Below are positions 1 to 12,241 of a DNA stretch of 64,000 bases, piece after piece. The notes beneath the pieces were generated by a model. The model made no database searches, was not told the DNA's origin, and was given only the letters and a program-made list of their open reading frames with translations. How positions within the stretch are numbered: position 1 is the first letter of the stretch; every line of letters starts with the position of its first letter. The translations under genes and the position numbers were made by a program. Source of the DNA: Fomes fomentarius (Eukaryota; Basidiomycota; Agaricomycetes; Polyporales; Polyporaceae); assembly GCA_022606135.1 (NCBI GenBank), contig JABYQN010000011.1, forward strand, positions 806,001 through 870,000. The letters are read 5' to 3'.

Positions 1-1227
1 AGGTAATAACAGAGTGCTCCAGCGGCGATGAGGTCGCACAGCGCACTCATGGATATTGAGATCGCAGAGACGACATCGAAGAACACTGTGCTGAGCGACA
101 GGACGGTGGACCCGCATAGTCTGATCGAACATCGAGATCAGTATGCTGTCGGACGTGAATAGTGAACAAACTATACACTGACATATATATTGACTGTGCT
201 GCGGTATGGAAACGTGCAGTTAGGATAGGACGGAGCTTGACGTTCTACACTGCCAGGCTGCATGATACAAGATTACTCACCTAGGCCTGTGCCGAGACCT
301 CCGAATGCAAGAAAGAGCTAGGTGGGTTGAACAATGAAAGCACATCCTGTGGAACACGGTACCGTCACTCACTAGCATGCCAATAAGTATCTTATTCTTG
401 GCGACTATATAACATTAGATACGGTTGGTGCTTGGTGATGCAGAGGCCCAAAGAACTCACCTGCCCAGAGTCGCCGTGCGTAGAAGCTAACACAGTGTGG
501 ATTGAGTGTAGTCTTGTGTCCTAGGGCGGCTCTGACTCACCATTGAGTGATGCAGCCGATAACAAGCTAGAGGATAGAGAATTAGATAGGAACTCTCATG
601 CACGAACCACAATAACCTCACAGTGATAGTATTCTCCGCCTGGAGGCGGTACCGGAACGTAGCACCGGTTGATTATGTGTTTGAGACATGTACAGACTCA
701 CCATGAGGGATCTACAGTATTCACATACATCTCAGCCATGCCACAAACGTCAGGTTACAGCTGTGCGACTTACGGCTCCATGGCGAAAGTATGTTCGGTG
801 TTGCCGAACTCTATTACAGCATACTTGTAGAAGGACGAGGTCACAAGAGCTGAGGACGCTGTATCACAGACACTGTCGATGAGACAGATCAGTGAGACAT
901 CGGCAACAGAACGAATACTAGGACAAGTACACACATCACGATCCCGACCTGACAATGTAATGAGTCAAGGTGAAGTGATATATACATACTGTACACGTCA
1001 CACACACCAGGATTCTTAGCCAACGCCCATCTTCCGGGTATCTCTTGTAGTAGATGTAGACTTGAAGAAGGGTGATTCCATCTATTCTGTGGTGCGCTTC
1101 AATCTCAACGGACCAGACTGAGAAAATAAAATGTGGCATACGCTGCGCTGATGATTGCACCAATTGTGAAGCAGGAAAGCATGTCCCGATACCGGTCCAC
1201 TGTCACCGTACCCATTGTGAATGTCAT
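1..1227 (-). CDS. DUF6534-family multi-pass membrane protein (5' part, cut by left edge)
   Basis: The gene enters the window by its start and leaves at the left edge. Proposed exons in transcript order are 1142-1227, 1006-1086, 774-872, 702-711, 541-566, 461-486, 373-404, 281-317, 249-257 and 1-85. All join in phase. The product has the DUF6534 layout: an opening helix with IGAIISAA, then GITLLQVYIYYKRYPEDGRW, a segment reading DTASSALVTSSFYKYAV and EFGN, then CFYARRLWA, and the hallmark ALCDLIAAGALCYYL at the edge. This family is common in basidiomycetes, has about seven helices, and has no established function. The start at 1227 opens MTFTMG; a second in-frame ATG lies at 1215. Very small exons (9, 10, 26 and 26 nt) make exons 4-6 and 9 the least certain. 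The family call is firmer than the exact model. Confidence 0.6.
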
Positions 1228-2233
1228 TGTGAGCAAGAAGTCGAGTTAGAAGACCAATAATGGTCGACAGGATAAGAAACAAACACTCGCGAGCAGACAG
1301 TGGATGTCGTGGTACTTGTATCCCGAGCAGTGCCAAGTGGCGTATTTTGAGTGGCTCAATGAGCGGCATCACCGGCTCATAAGTATTCGCCGTCTATCTT
1401 CTTCCTGACGAATCACGATGGGCGCACCTCTACATCACCGCCCGTGAAGTATAACGCAGACTTTGTTATGTAGATATCTTCAGGAGCGCGACTATCGGCA
1501 TAGGGTGTTGACTTCAGGCGAAAGAAGTTGGCGATGAGAATAGGAACATTGTTTGCTACCTAGAAGGTGCACCTGTTAAATGATATGTTTCAAGAATACG
1601 TCTATGTATCAGCGATATCGTCCGTGAGCGCGTGATCGAGAAGTTATAGAAAGACTGCACTGCTCCCTCTCGAGCGGTTGAACGCTTCGGCTCCGACTGC
1701 AACAAGCCGACAGAAGCTCTACTCTTGCCAAAAAGCTCCGCTGGTATAACAAGCCTCGACTCGGAGCCCGGTATCCGACTAAGGTTCAACTCGAGCAATT
1801 TCGTGATGATGATCAGTGTTATTGTTACCCCGTAGGATCTTTGTTACACTACACTCAAGCCTGACAGCGAACTCGTATGGAATGTCGTCATCCCGACAGT
1901 TCTAGACTAGTACAAGAAGCTGTTGAAACGTACCGGGAACTTTTAAGTCAGAACTAAAAGTAGGAGTGGTGCTGGTGGCACATACCTGCCCAGGGGCAAT
2001 TCAGTCTGTGCATGTATGGTAACCTTAGATCGTCGCAGCCTGGAATGTCGGAGTGAGGCTACAGTGACTCGAATACCGGGGATGATACGTGGAAAATTGG
2101 TAGTCCTTATGTAAGTTCAGGGACACCAGCTTAGTTTATGTAATCTCAGTCTGTCCCCGCCTTTGGCATTCACATCGCAACCTCACTCGGGGCAGCAAGT
2201 TGCAACAGCCCTTCGAGGAGTGGAGAAGAAAGA
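1228..2233. other. spacer, nothing assigned
   Basis: This is the space between the minus-strand DUF6534 gene and the plus-strand DUF7053 gene, so it should hold both promoters. I see no coding stretch with a plausible composition, no RNA gene and no clear repeat. Confidence 0.4.
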
Positions 2234-2816
2234 ATGTCTAGTAAGTCGCCAATTCCACCGCGACCCCGCATCGTCCTAAATCAATATTGCTGCCGAATAT
2301 ATAGGTTTCTTCCGCACATCTTTCCTTCACACTGCTCGCACCCCTCTCCCTCGCGAAGGCACGCGCGAGGCCGCCCATGCCCTCCTTCACGACCATGCGG
2401 CCATCATATGCCTCAACCCACTAGTCGTAGCTCATGAACGCGTCGAACCTCCTGCTTCTCAAGTTCCATCTGGGCCTGTCAATTATCTGGTCACCGACGT
2501 TTTGGACTACCTCCCTTTCGGACTCTGGAAGGGGAAGGTGACGTACCGCGTGGAGTTTGAGAATACGGAGGACGGCATCAAGACCAAGGCTTACGCAGCG
2601 ATGGGGTTCGTCAGCGAGTCGGTGTGGAAGGTCGAGGAGGAAAAGGGCGAAGGAGAAGAGGGGACGAGGTTGGTGTTGGTCGAGACAGCGACGGTGACGT
2701 GTCCACGCGCGATGAGGCTCTTCGTTGAGCGCACCATCCGCACCAGCCACGACGAGTTGGGCAAGAGGTTCGTGGAGAAGTTGGCACGAGACTCGGGTGC
2801 TGCTAGTGCTTCATGA
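2234..2816 (+). CDS. DUF7053 domain protein
   Basis: Two exons, 2234-2240 and 2305-2816, give 172 residues. The first exon encodes only MS plus one base. The intron is GTAAGT..ATAG and the frame continues as FFRTSFLHTARTPLPREG. The protein matches the fungal DUF7053 pattern: an early His/Asp segment (LLHDHAAIICLNPLVV, residues about 27-42), then YLVTDVLDYLPFGLWKGKV and a beta-rich core. The C-terminal helix carries LFVERTIRTSHDEL. This family is related to polyketide cyclase/START-like folds and its function is unknown. There is no signal peptide or membrane segment, so it is probably cytosolic. The choice of start rests on the tiny first exon; an upstream non-coding exon cannot be excluded. 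Confidence 0.75.
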
Positions 2817-3528
2817 GCTGTGAGTTGCCTGTCCCTGCTTCCCGTCTACTCTCTCGCCTTTCATCCCGTCTGTCTGCCACCCATTGCTATCTTAGTCTAT
2901 GGAAGACCTACACCTACTGCCGATACCCGCGCGCTGGACCATCTGTGCTTCTTGTAACTGAATGTCGAGATTTTCGTTTGAGAGCTTATCTGACAGCGAT
3001 ATGTACATCTACACAAGCCCGATTAATGCGCACCTTGCGCCTGCATGCGTTCCTTCCGATCGAGGAGCTATCCGCCTTCTAAGTCCACATATTTCAGGAT
3101 CCTGAAGTCGACTGTACGTATGTCCCCATGCACTCCAAGTTTCCGCGATCGACTGACACCGTTGATTTCCCAGCACCACAAGCATTCGTAGGCCCCCGTT
3201 GATGATACGTCGATGAGTCAGTGGGAATTCCACGATGGACGTCCTGTCATTGATCTCGTCGCGACCTGACTACATGCATGACGAAGCATGACTGCAGGCT
3301 GGGGCGCATATTGCTTCATCTTCTTGTTTCTGGTCGACAGTCGCGATGCATGCTGGCTTCAATACAAGGACTCGTTATATTCGCTGTCCGCTCTGATGGT
3401 ACGATGTACCCGGCTCGATCTCGGACATATCCTATGGCGCAACTCCGTGTATGAGTGGCGGTGCGAATATTGGCGAACACCTCATCAACGTCATGCCGTA
3501 GGGGGTACGTGTACACATGTATATGCAC
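2817..3528. other. spacer between DUF7053 gene and glycosyltransferase gene
   Basis: This holds the 3' end of the DUF7053 transcript and the promoter of the glycosyltransferase. Short reading frames here have no recognisable domain or codon pattern. Confidence 0.4.
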
Positions 3529-3535
3529 TATATAG
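3529..3535 (+). promoter_or_regulatory. TATA box of the glycosyltransferase gene
   Basis: The sequence TATATAG lies 72 nt upstream of the proposed start codon at 3607. That is a normal distance for a fungal promoter with a leader of about 40-50 nt. Confidence 0.45.
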
Positions 3536-3606
3536 AAGGAGGGTCAGCCCTACGCTTACCCACTATCCAAATTCTTAAACCGAACAACTCCTGCCAGTGT
3601 CGTACA

Positions 3607-5790
3607 ATGCCCGCTGTCGAGAAACACGTTGTCTGTTTTGCCTCGCAAGCATGGGGTACTATATCTTTACATGGAGTGATCTATCCAAGTTCCGTAACTT
3701 ACCTTTCTTGCACCGCAGGACATGCACGCCCTCTCCTCCACCTCTCCGCACGCTTTGCCAAGCTCCGCCCAGGAGTCGCGGTCACGTTCCTCGCTACAAA
3801 CGCCTTCTTTGAGCGCGTCAAGACTGAGCTTGCGCGCGCTTTCGCCGATGGAGATGAGGAGCTTTCCAACCGGGTCCGGTGTGTCCAACTCGTCTTTGCG
3901 TCATGTCATGAGACTACTGAGCCGGTAGTTGCGTATGCCTAGGGTCATCGCCATTGGCGCGGCGGATCTCATCAACTCCGACGAGGTGGACAAGCAGTTC
4001 GAGGCTACGTGGAAAGTCCTCGTCGAGGAGGGCGAACCGCAATGCACCTTCACTGGCTCCAGTCACTCGTCTTGGCCCAAGCCGGCAGCTGCTATCCTAG
4101 ATGTGCGTTGTCGCCACCCTGAAGTCCGGGCGACACAGAACTGAGCTCTCGTTCCCTAACTTACGATAGTTCTTCGCGCTCAAGCCATTCACCTCAATCA
4201 ATACCATCAGCGGAAAGAGCGTGAAGAGGTACGCGTGGTGCTCCGGGCTGACGTACGCCCTACTCGGTATGTGGGGTCCCGAGATATTCGGCGGGCCTGG
4301 GAACGTTCGGGTCAAGATAGAAGAGAGGGCGCGGGCGACGGGGAAAACATTCCACGATGTCGCCATCGAGGTATTTATGTTCACGTGGATAGGCCTTGAC
4401 CAAACAACAAATTGATGTATTGCATGCACAGTTTGTGTTGGATCTCTCGGACGACGTGCAGCGTCTTCCTGGGCTCCCGCCGATGTACAAGTACGAGCGC
4501 ACTCCGCAAGACGTGAGTTTCAAGTGTGGGCGCTCTATAAGACTTGGCGCTGACCCTGTCTAGTTCCCCATACCCCCACATATCGCGGCTGCGGTCCTCC
4601 CCTACGTCTCAGAGTGAGTTCCTCCCATTCAGATTTATGCGGTCTCGCCGATGCTCATGGCATCTTCTTCATGCAGCCTGGTCGAGGCCTCTGACGGCAT
4701 TTTCCTCTTCACGCCCGAGTCGTACGAGCCCGATGCGGTCGCAGCCGTGCGGCGCTGGTTCGGAGAGACCGGACGGCCAGTGTACACCACTGGGCCGCTC
4801 TTGCCTGACACATCGAAATCGAAAGGCGCTGCGGCAGATCATGAGAGGAAGCTGTCGAAGGAGGGCGCCGAGATACAGCAGTTCCTTGACGACACGCTGA
4901 AGAGTTCCGGCGAGAGGTCGCTGGTCTACGTGAGTAATCTGAGCTCATGTTGTGTTGTGACAGCGGGAGGCTCACTCGTCTTTGTGTCCTTGCACTGGAC
5001 ATAGATCTCGTTCGGGTCGGTGTTCTGGCCTGCGAAGAGTCCCGAAAAGGTCTGGACTGTTTTGGATGTTCTCATCGAATCGAACATTCCCTTCGTACGT
5101 CAAAGTCTTGTGTTTCTAGTCACCCTCGAGTTATCTAATCTTCGTCGAATTCATAGATTCTGAGCCATGCATCGCCGTTCGCGACGGTACCGGACGAGGT
5201 TAAGGAGAAGGTCAAGTCATTCGGCAAAGGACTGCTCTCGACTTGGACTCCGCAGCAGCTGATCCTGGACCACCCCGTACGTTTCATGTGCTCTCGTACG
5301 CTCTCTCGCAAGCTAGCCTCATTGATGTACGAACACAGGTCACTGGTTGGTTCATCGCGCACGGCGGACACAACGGCGTCACCGAGGCGATCTCCGCCGG
5401 TGTTCCCCAGTATGCGTCTTCCGCTGCCCCCTTCCGCCTGTCCTGCTGTGATGCCTGACCCATGCTGCGCTGTACAGGATCATCTGGCCATTCGGCGGCG
5501 ATCAGGCCCAAAACGCCATCCTCATCAGCGAAATACACAAGATCGGTTACGAGCTGCTCGAAGTGCGCACCGGGAACGGACTCAGGCCGATCTACCGCAA
5601 TGGGTTCAAACCTGTCGGGACCATCGATGCGCTCAAGGAAGAGGTGCGCGATGTGCTCAAGAAGGCGTTCGGAGAGGATGGGAAGGAGAAGCGGGCGAGG
5701 CTGGAGGAAGTGAGAAAGGGCGTGATAGGTGCGTGGGAGGAGGGAGGCTCGTCTTTGAGGGACGTCTCTGCGTTCTTGCAGAGCTTGTAG
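3607..5790 (+). CDS. UDP-dependent glycosyltransferase (GT1 family)
   Basis: Eleven exons in consistent phase: 3607-3655, 3719-3878, 3943-4102, 4170-4370, 4432-4512, 4564-4613, 4677-4929, 5005-5094, 5157-5276, 5339-5409 and 5478-5790. They give 515 residues, the usual GT1 length. The N-terminal acceptor half opens with VVCFASQAWGHARPLLHL, where the His is the expected catalytic base. The C-terminal nucleotide-sugar half carries SFGSVFWP, then WTPQQLILDHP (about 378-388), HGGHNGVTEAISAGVP (about 396-411) and WPFGGDQAQNA, which together form the PSPG-like donor-binding box. Members move sugar from UDP-sugars to small lipophilic acceptors such as xenobiotics or secondary metabolites. The acceptor cannot be read from sequence. 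The first intron is 63 nt with no in-frame stop, so its retention would add 21 residues. The gene converges on the next gene downstream. Confidence 0.88.
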
Positions 5791-6160
5791 GGTGAGGTGC
5801 GCAATGCCTGAATCTACTTGTTTTATCCCTCTCTTCTCGATACCGCCCTTCCAGGGATCACGCAACCGTCGTAGACTTAGATGCCGTCATAGATGCTTCG
5901 TCTGCATCGCACCCATGCCCATCCCGCCGACCCGTGTTGGGCCGGTGCGTTCTATCATGTTTCAAAGATACTTGTTCGCTATCCTTGTTGCGAAACTCAA
6001 CGTTTTGATCAAACAAGGACCCATGCACCTGTCGCCCTCCTTGCAGGATAAACGAGTGCATGCCTAAGACGACAACAAAGTAAGAGGACACATCGAGTAG
6101 TACTTAATAGGAAGTTATAGCGATGTCCGCCGTTCCGTCTGATGATGCCTACTCTCGACT

Positions 6161-8179
6161 CTAAACTTCAACCCCTAGACTAGGTACCGCAACACCACAC
6201 TCCGCACACACCATCGGCACTGGGGTCCATGTCCACAGCACCTCCTCTGACAACGTCGCCCACTCGGATGCCTCGGCAGCCCTCTCCCTCGTACACTTTG
6301 CATCTGCACTCTCGAGTTCAGCTGTGCGCTTCTCCGGCGGGAGCTTTGCGTCGGCGGCGGCAGCAGCAGCAGCAGCTTCAGCCTCGGCCCGTTCGAACGC
6401 GAGCCTCCTTTTTTTGACGTTCCTCCCTCGCCTCGTTTTCTTGAACTTCTTCGTCGGCTGCTCTAGTTGAGCGTCGCCATTGGGATTCACGGCCGCGGAG
6501 TCAGAGTCGGTGTCGCGTCCGGATCTCGCGTGGAGGTTATTTTGCGCGGCGGGCTTAGTGATGCCAGAAGCTGTTCCATAGTCGAATGACACAACGGGAG
6601 AGGAAATGCACAGTATGGGCTCGGAAGCAGCTTCGGATACAGGCGCAACAGGCGCAGGCCCCACTGGAAGTGCACGCACGCTATCGTCGTCGTCGACGTT
6701 CTTCGACAGTGCTGCAAGAGCCGATCTGGACGCAGGCGCGGACAGGAAAGTATCGCCGATGTGAACATTGCCGCCGACAGTAGTAGTGTTGGGCTTCGCG
6801 AGCTCGCCTGCCGCCCGAAGGAAGAGGCGCTTCGAAGGCGAAGCCTTGGAAGACGCCTTGGAGCGTGCAACAATTTGGAACGTGTTCAGGATGGTATCCT
6901 CAGCTGGGAGGGGCGAGGGTTCGCAGGCACCTTGCATCTCAGCCCATGCGCGCCAGCGAGAGCGGGGGACGGCGCGGGAGACGGAGCGCTCAGACTCTGA
7001 GAGGGAGTCAGTGTTGATGGACAAGTTGCCAGCCTCAGAATCCGAGCCCGAGCCTGAGTCCGAGCTGTCGTTGCTGGCGTATAGGTCGACCTGGTCCGCG
7101 CTATCGGGGCAATCATTCCCTAGCTCGCTATCTGTCTCCGCGAGGTACACGATGAGCTCTTTGAAAGTGGTCGATTCAGGGATATCGCCAGATGCTCTAG
7201 GTGGTGAGTGAGCCGCGGTAGCTGGTTGAATGGGTTCCTGGAAAAAGTCGTCTAGTACCTGGATAGCGTCTGATTGGGTAGACAGGATCACGACCTCCGG
7301 AATGGAGTCGTCGAACGAGGAAGACGCCACATGTTGTCGGAAAGGTGCAAGGGGAGCGATAGTAAGTTGGACACAGTCATCGGCAGGGTCACACGAACCG
7401 CGAACGAGAGATTCTCCCACTGAGATTTCCGATCGTTCAGAGGCAATGGTGGGAGCGAGTGTGGGTACCAAGCGAGGGGCGAAGTTGATAGCGGGTTTGT
7501 CTGAGGTATGCAAAGCGACAGGAATCTGGTGCGATACAGGCGATAAGGGACAGTATGGTGCAGACGCGACTAGTCGAAAGTCTGCGATTGTTTCAAGGGA
7601 GGCATTTTCTTGACTGACGGATGCTCGATTGGTGAGTTCGCTAGAATGATCCACGCTCAGGAGTGCAGTAGGAGACGACGGGATGAGTAAGTAGTCGTCA
7701 CAGTTATATCGAAAAGCGGCTGCTGGACCATGGCCATCCTCCTTGGTAATTGGCTCCTTCCGATACCGCCCAACGCCCTAAGCAGGATCTCGGACATGAC
7801 AGAACATTAGACTCACCTTGAGCTCCTCTGCTCGCATCCGGTATACACATAAAGCCTTCTGGGTGGAGGGCGAGGGACTGTTATCAGTTAGGTCGGGTTG
7901 AGGGACTCGTGGATGGCGTTTGAGCGGCGCGTCCACGTTTTTGTGATCTTTGCTGAAGAGGTGGGGCCATAGACGTTCCTTCACATCCAGGAAGCCAGTC
8001 ACAAACGCGTACAAAACAACTCCAAGGCCAAAGAATATGGCAACAACTAGCCAGAATGAGAGAGTTGAGTGAGAGATGAAGGATGGGATTTCGCATGAGA
8101 ACTTGAAGATGAGGCATTGCCCTTCCTCAGGCTCTTCCTGACTTTTCGTTGGGTACTTTGCGTAGTAACCACCGGGCAT
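6161..8179 (-). CDS. unrecognised single-pass membrane protein with long acidic/Ser-rich tail
   Basis: Two exons, 7817-8179 and 6161-7777, joined by a 39-nt GTGAGT..TTAG intron in phase 0, give 659 residues. I do not recognise the family. One membrane helix is visible at about residues 41-63 (LVVAIFFGLGVVLYAFVTGF), preceded by a short polar N-terminus without an obvious cleavable signal. The rest is low-complexity: an acidic Asp/Ser-rich central part around SDSGSGSDSEAG, then a strongly basic patch KKFKKTRRGRNVKKRR at about 564-579 that resembles a nuclear localisation signal, and a poly-Ala run. The end carries CAEC. The combination of a membrane anchor and a basic motif is odd; a nuclear-envelope or membrane-released factor is possible but is only inference. 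The start at 8179 is the first ATG that opens the membrane-proximal segment; further in-frame ATGs lie upstream, up to 8326. Confidence 0.6.
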
Positions 8180-9464
8180 AGTATATTGAATGGTGAATGT
8201 GAGACTGTGGGCGTGTGTGAGACGAAGGGAGAAGGGAGTGAGAGGTAGGCGAACTGGGGTCACTGTCATGGACCTGGTGACATGGTTCGGATTGAATACA
8301 AAACCAGTAAATACCGTGAGAAACATGGGCGTTAAATCCCATCACTAACCGTTTGAAACAGTTATTAGGGAACATTTATCAACGAAGATCAAGTAGGTTC
8401 GGGACAGTGATCCATCTCAGGAGCACCACTATGAGCCTGGTACAGCCGGAGGACGTCTGAGTCTCACTCCCCTCCTTCGCATTCTTCTGGAAATCAACCT
8501 CATCACATTTGAATCCAGAGTTCAGGTAGGCAACAGCCGGCGTGCTGGTGTTAGCCCGCTATGCAGTTGGCACACGTGCATCGTCATGTACGTCGTCTCT
8601 TCCTCCTTGATTCCTGTGAGATCTCATTTACCATCAGCTAATCAATGCATAGCTTCACCACGGTCACGATGTCGCGGCACCTCTGCACTGCATGCGAACC
8701 TTAGGATGATGGGAAGGCGGTCTCGGTGCTCACCGCCCTTCTCTTTGCCATGCCTGACGGAATGCGAGGATTGGAGGGTACTTGGATCCTCTGCATGAAG
8801 TGCCTGACCATGTACAACAGGGGAAGAGTGGTCGGATTGATACTGGTGGTTCGAGTGCATGTGAGAACCGAAGTGAGACGCTCACTCATGTGAGTCGATG
8901 GATGTAGCGCAGCATATATCGTATGTACACAGAGCAATGTGCCGTGCATCACGCTCTCGTCGCATTACGCTTGCATGCTTGGAGCAGGGTACTCAGGAAT
9001 CTGCCGCCGAACTCCCTTTGCAGGCGCGTCTCAATCAGTCGCAACTCGATGATCCGATGCGCTCACCAACGCATCTCCACGCCGGTAACCATACACAGCA
9101 CGAAGTGGTAACAAGAAGTTTCCATGCTACCGTGTCTCATGCGTTCGGTAACGCGCATCCATCGTACGTATGCATTGCCTGTCGTTTCGAATCATGATCT
9201 GGGATCGAGAGCTTATCACTAGACAGTGCAGCCTGTGCATGAACTGATCGGCTCTGAGATGTCCTGAGTTCTGATGTGTGCAGAAAAGATGCACTGCGCG
9301 CCTCAAGCCTGGAGACCTTCAAACGCAGCATACAGCCCGAGATCTCATCAAAAACGACGGTCGGGAAGCATATTCAACTGTGTTTGATCGCTTGGTCCCG
9401 GCCAAATATAAGAGCCATGCATCTCTGTCAGTTATCTGCGCACTTTCCATCTTCATTTCGGGAG
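8180..9464. other. spacer between divergent genes
   Basis: This is the promoter space for the unrecognised membrane protein (minus) and the DUF6533 gene (plus). Short frames here lack family resemblance and no repeat stands out. Confidence 0.4.
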
Positions 9465-11053
9465 ATGGACGAATCTGAAGAAGAACTCGCTGAGGATCTC
9501 CGACTTAGGTATGCAAACCTCGGGGTCAAATGTGATGGTATCGTTGTACTGATGCCCGCTCTAGCATGGTGATAGTGACGCTCTATCTTGCCTCCGCTGG
9601 TACGTCAGACCAGATATATTACTGCAGTGACCGATATAAACTGGTGATCGTCCCAGCGGTATTGTGCTATGACTATACTCTCACACTCAAGCACGAAGTG
9701 GAGTACATGTGGACGGCGAAACTTTCGGGATCGTCCATATTATTCTACGCCGTCCGATACCCTGTACTGTTCACCTCCATCCTCGTTGTTGTCTGTCAAG
9801 GAGACTGGGTTGCAGAGTACGGGCTGTCAAACATGGTATGCACCTCTTTCACTGACCTGGTAGACCGCTCGCTCATACGGAGGATAACAGAGGTGTGTCC
9901 CGACGACGATATGTTACACGATATCCTGTAGCTAAGGCAGAAGATCAGCTGTAAGGTCTTACTTGGATTATCTATGGCCTTCAATCTGCTAGTGCTGATA
10001 TCGTCTGCTAGTAAGTCGAGATCCTCGGTTTGCCTTGAGTCATCATGACTGATGATGCTGTAGTATTCGCTGCTATGAGAGCATATGCACTATGTGAACG
10101 TTCTTTATCGGTGCTATTCATTGTCATGCTCTTCAGCCTGGCCAACCCGATTATAATGCTGGTGAATACTTTCATTCACGATGATATCACATGGTTCTCA
10201 TCGATCAATTTGTAATAAAGGTAACTTACACCAGCTTCGTTCCGGGCTTGTACCCGTATCCACAGGAGAGCTGTGGGTTCAATATATCAATGACTACCGA
10301 TGCATTTGAGAGGTGCGTTGAGTATCTGACCCTCTTTCATATACTTGATGATGCGAGCCATTTTTCCTAGTTGTGAGTGCTGAGTTGTGCGACGTGTTGC
10401 AAGCTCCAACCTTGACCATGGCTGGATACACAGGGACTATTGCGGCACGTATAGCATCTATCATTTCCGACACATTTATTTTGGCGATTACATGGAAGAA
10501 AATGCGATCGTGGAGGCTGCTTCATATGGATGGAATACCTGCCATCCTTTTGAGAAATGGCGAGTGGATTTTTCAAACTGATTGGCCTCCTCGGACACTC
10601 AACGAGCTTTCTTGTACAGGAACACTTACATTTCTGTCAGTTTCGCTCCCATGACTATTGTGGGCAGTTTTGCAAGTGTTTCTAACTATGATCTCAGTGT
10701 TCTTCTCATGGTCAACATTGTTGGACTGGGGCTGAGTCGCACATTTGACGTGTGTATCTTGATTCCACTGTGTATCTTCACATCTGACTTACACTTTTTA
10801 TAGCTCATTGAGCCAACATCCGCTTTGATCACAATGTGAGGTGATCGTTCCTTAGTCCATAATCAACAATCAAGTCACTGGAAGTACTAGCTCACATCTC
10901 GTTCCATGCAGAGCGAGCTCAATCATGATGTCGCGCTTCATTCTCGACCTACACACAGCTGCGTCTTCTAGTGACCTGAGCGCCACAGACTCACTAATGC
11001 TCACTACATCGGCTCTTACAATGACTGTAACATCAACACTTGACATGATTTGA
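9465..11053 (+). CDS. DUF6533-family multi-pass membrane protein
   Basis: Eleven exons: 9465-9508, 9565-9599, 9657-9835, 9932-10010, 10064-10161, 10221-10312, 10378-10559, 10620-10635, 10698-10749, 10804-10835 and 10912-11053. They give 316 residues in unbroken phase. The DUF6533 signature is clear: VLCYDYTLTLKHEVEYMW followed by AKLSG and RYPVL, then SCKVLLGLSMAFNLLVLISS, FAAMRAYAL, ARIASIISDTFILAITWKK, GTLTFLVLLMVNIVGL and SSIMMSRFILDLHTA near the end. These are seven predicted helices, as in other basidiomycete members of unknown role; receptor-like function has been suggested only from topology. The intron at 10560-10619 would start with GC rather than GT; it is 60 nt and stop-free, so the protein stays in frame either way. 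The acceptor at 10377 is also weak. The family call is firm, these two junctions less so. Confidence 0.7.
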
Positions 11054-12241
11054 CATCTTGGTCCTAGGTGCTCCACTTCGGACTCGACTGGGACAATATT
11101 GTGGAGCTTGAGGAGTTTAGATGGTAGATCACTCCAACTCTGCTATTTCACCATCCGAACTCGTTGTAGTGACATCTGCTTTACTGTATGACCCCGCATT
11201 GTATAGCACATAGATAGTGTCACATGTCCGAGAGTGATAAGTTCGTATCGATTTGAAGCTGGATCTTAGTAAATAGTGCAAGCATCTGTATGAGGAGCCT
11301 TTTTTTTTTTTTTGGGATCCTCGTTTATTGCCCGGGAGGGCCAAGCCCTATGGTAGGCAGTACTCAGCGATGTAGCTACAGGATGCACTAGAACAGAGCA
11401 TAGACTACACAGTGGGAGGGGAAAGGTGCGGAGACCGAGGCAGCGCGGTCATGCCATTAGCAGGCTGTAAGGTAAGATATGAGGAGCCTTGCCAACGGAT
11501 GATTATAGAAATTTGTTGTTGCTATGGAGAAAATAAAATAAATGAAACGAGGATTCAATTCACAGGTGCCAACGTGTGGTCGGGACAAACGTTGATACAG
11601 TATAGGTGATGCAGGAAACCATCAACATACATGCACATGAGGAAAGACTTATGCATTGATGAAAGTGCAGTCCTTTCAAAGAATAAATAGTTCAAGATGT
11701 CTCATAGCTAACATTGAATGTCCAAAGAACTCGGCTCATCACATTGCATCGTGCTATTGTAACACACAAGCAATATAACCTCTGCTTGCAACACATCAAC
11801 AAGCTCAGCACCACATGCTTTCCCAGCACCCAAACATCCCTTCATACAAAAACAAAATCACAAGTGGTGCAGCCCCTTGCTTCATGAAGATGTCTAAGAC
11901 TACAGAATGGATGCGAGAAGAAAAAAAGAGAATGGAGAAAGATCTTGACACTGCAATCTAGTAGAAGGATAGCTGAGAAAGTATATGCATGCAGAACATG
12001 TTTTGTGTTGAGTGCATGTGATGATTGAACCAGTTGTGGGTATATCTCTACACCGAACTGTTAGGGCTCAAGAGCAGAGCAAGGGAGTCGACTGGTCAGT
12101 CATGTTAAACAGTTGTTACTCATGCTCCCTGATGAACACCTATGAGTTCGGGAGAGAGGCATACTGTGATGTAGCAAGGAGTTTTGTTAATAATGAGAAC
12201 ATCTAATGAAATGGCCTAAGGCACGTAGAACATACCGGGAG
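11054..12241. other. spacer with poly-T tract
   Basis: The sequence is AT-richer than its neighbours and includes a T13 run near 11301. It probably contains the two facing 3' ends of the DUF6533 gene and the first zinc-finger gene. I see no coding sequence. Confidence 0.4.

Noticed and set aside
5284..5865. 193-residue minus-strand frame over the glycosyltransferase
   Set aside because: It is antisense to exons that encode the donor-binding box and has no independent support.
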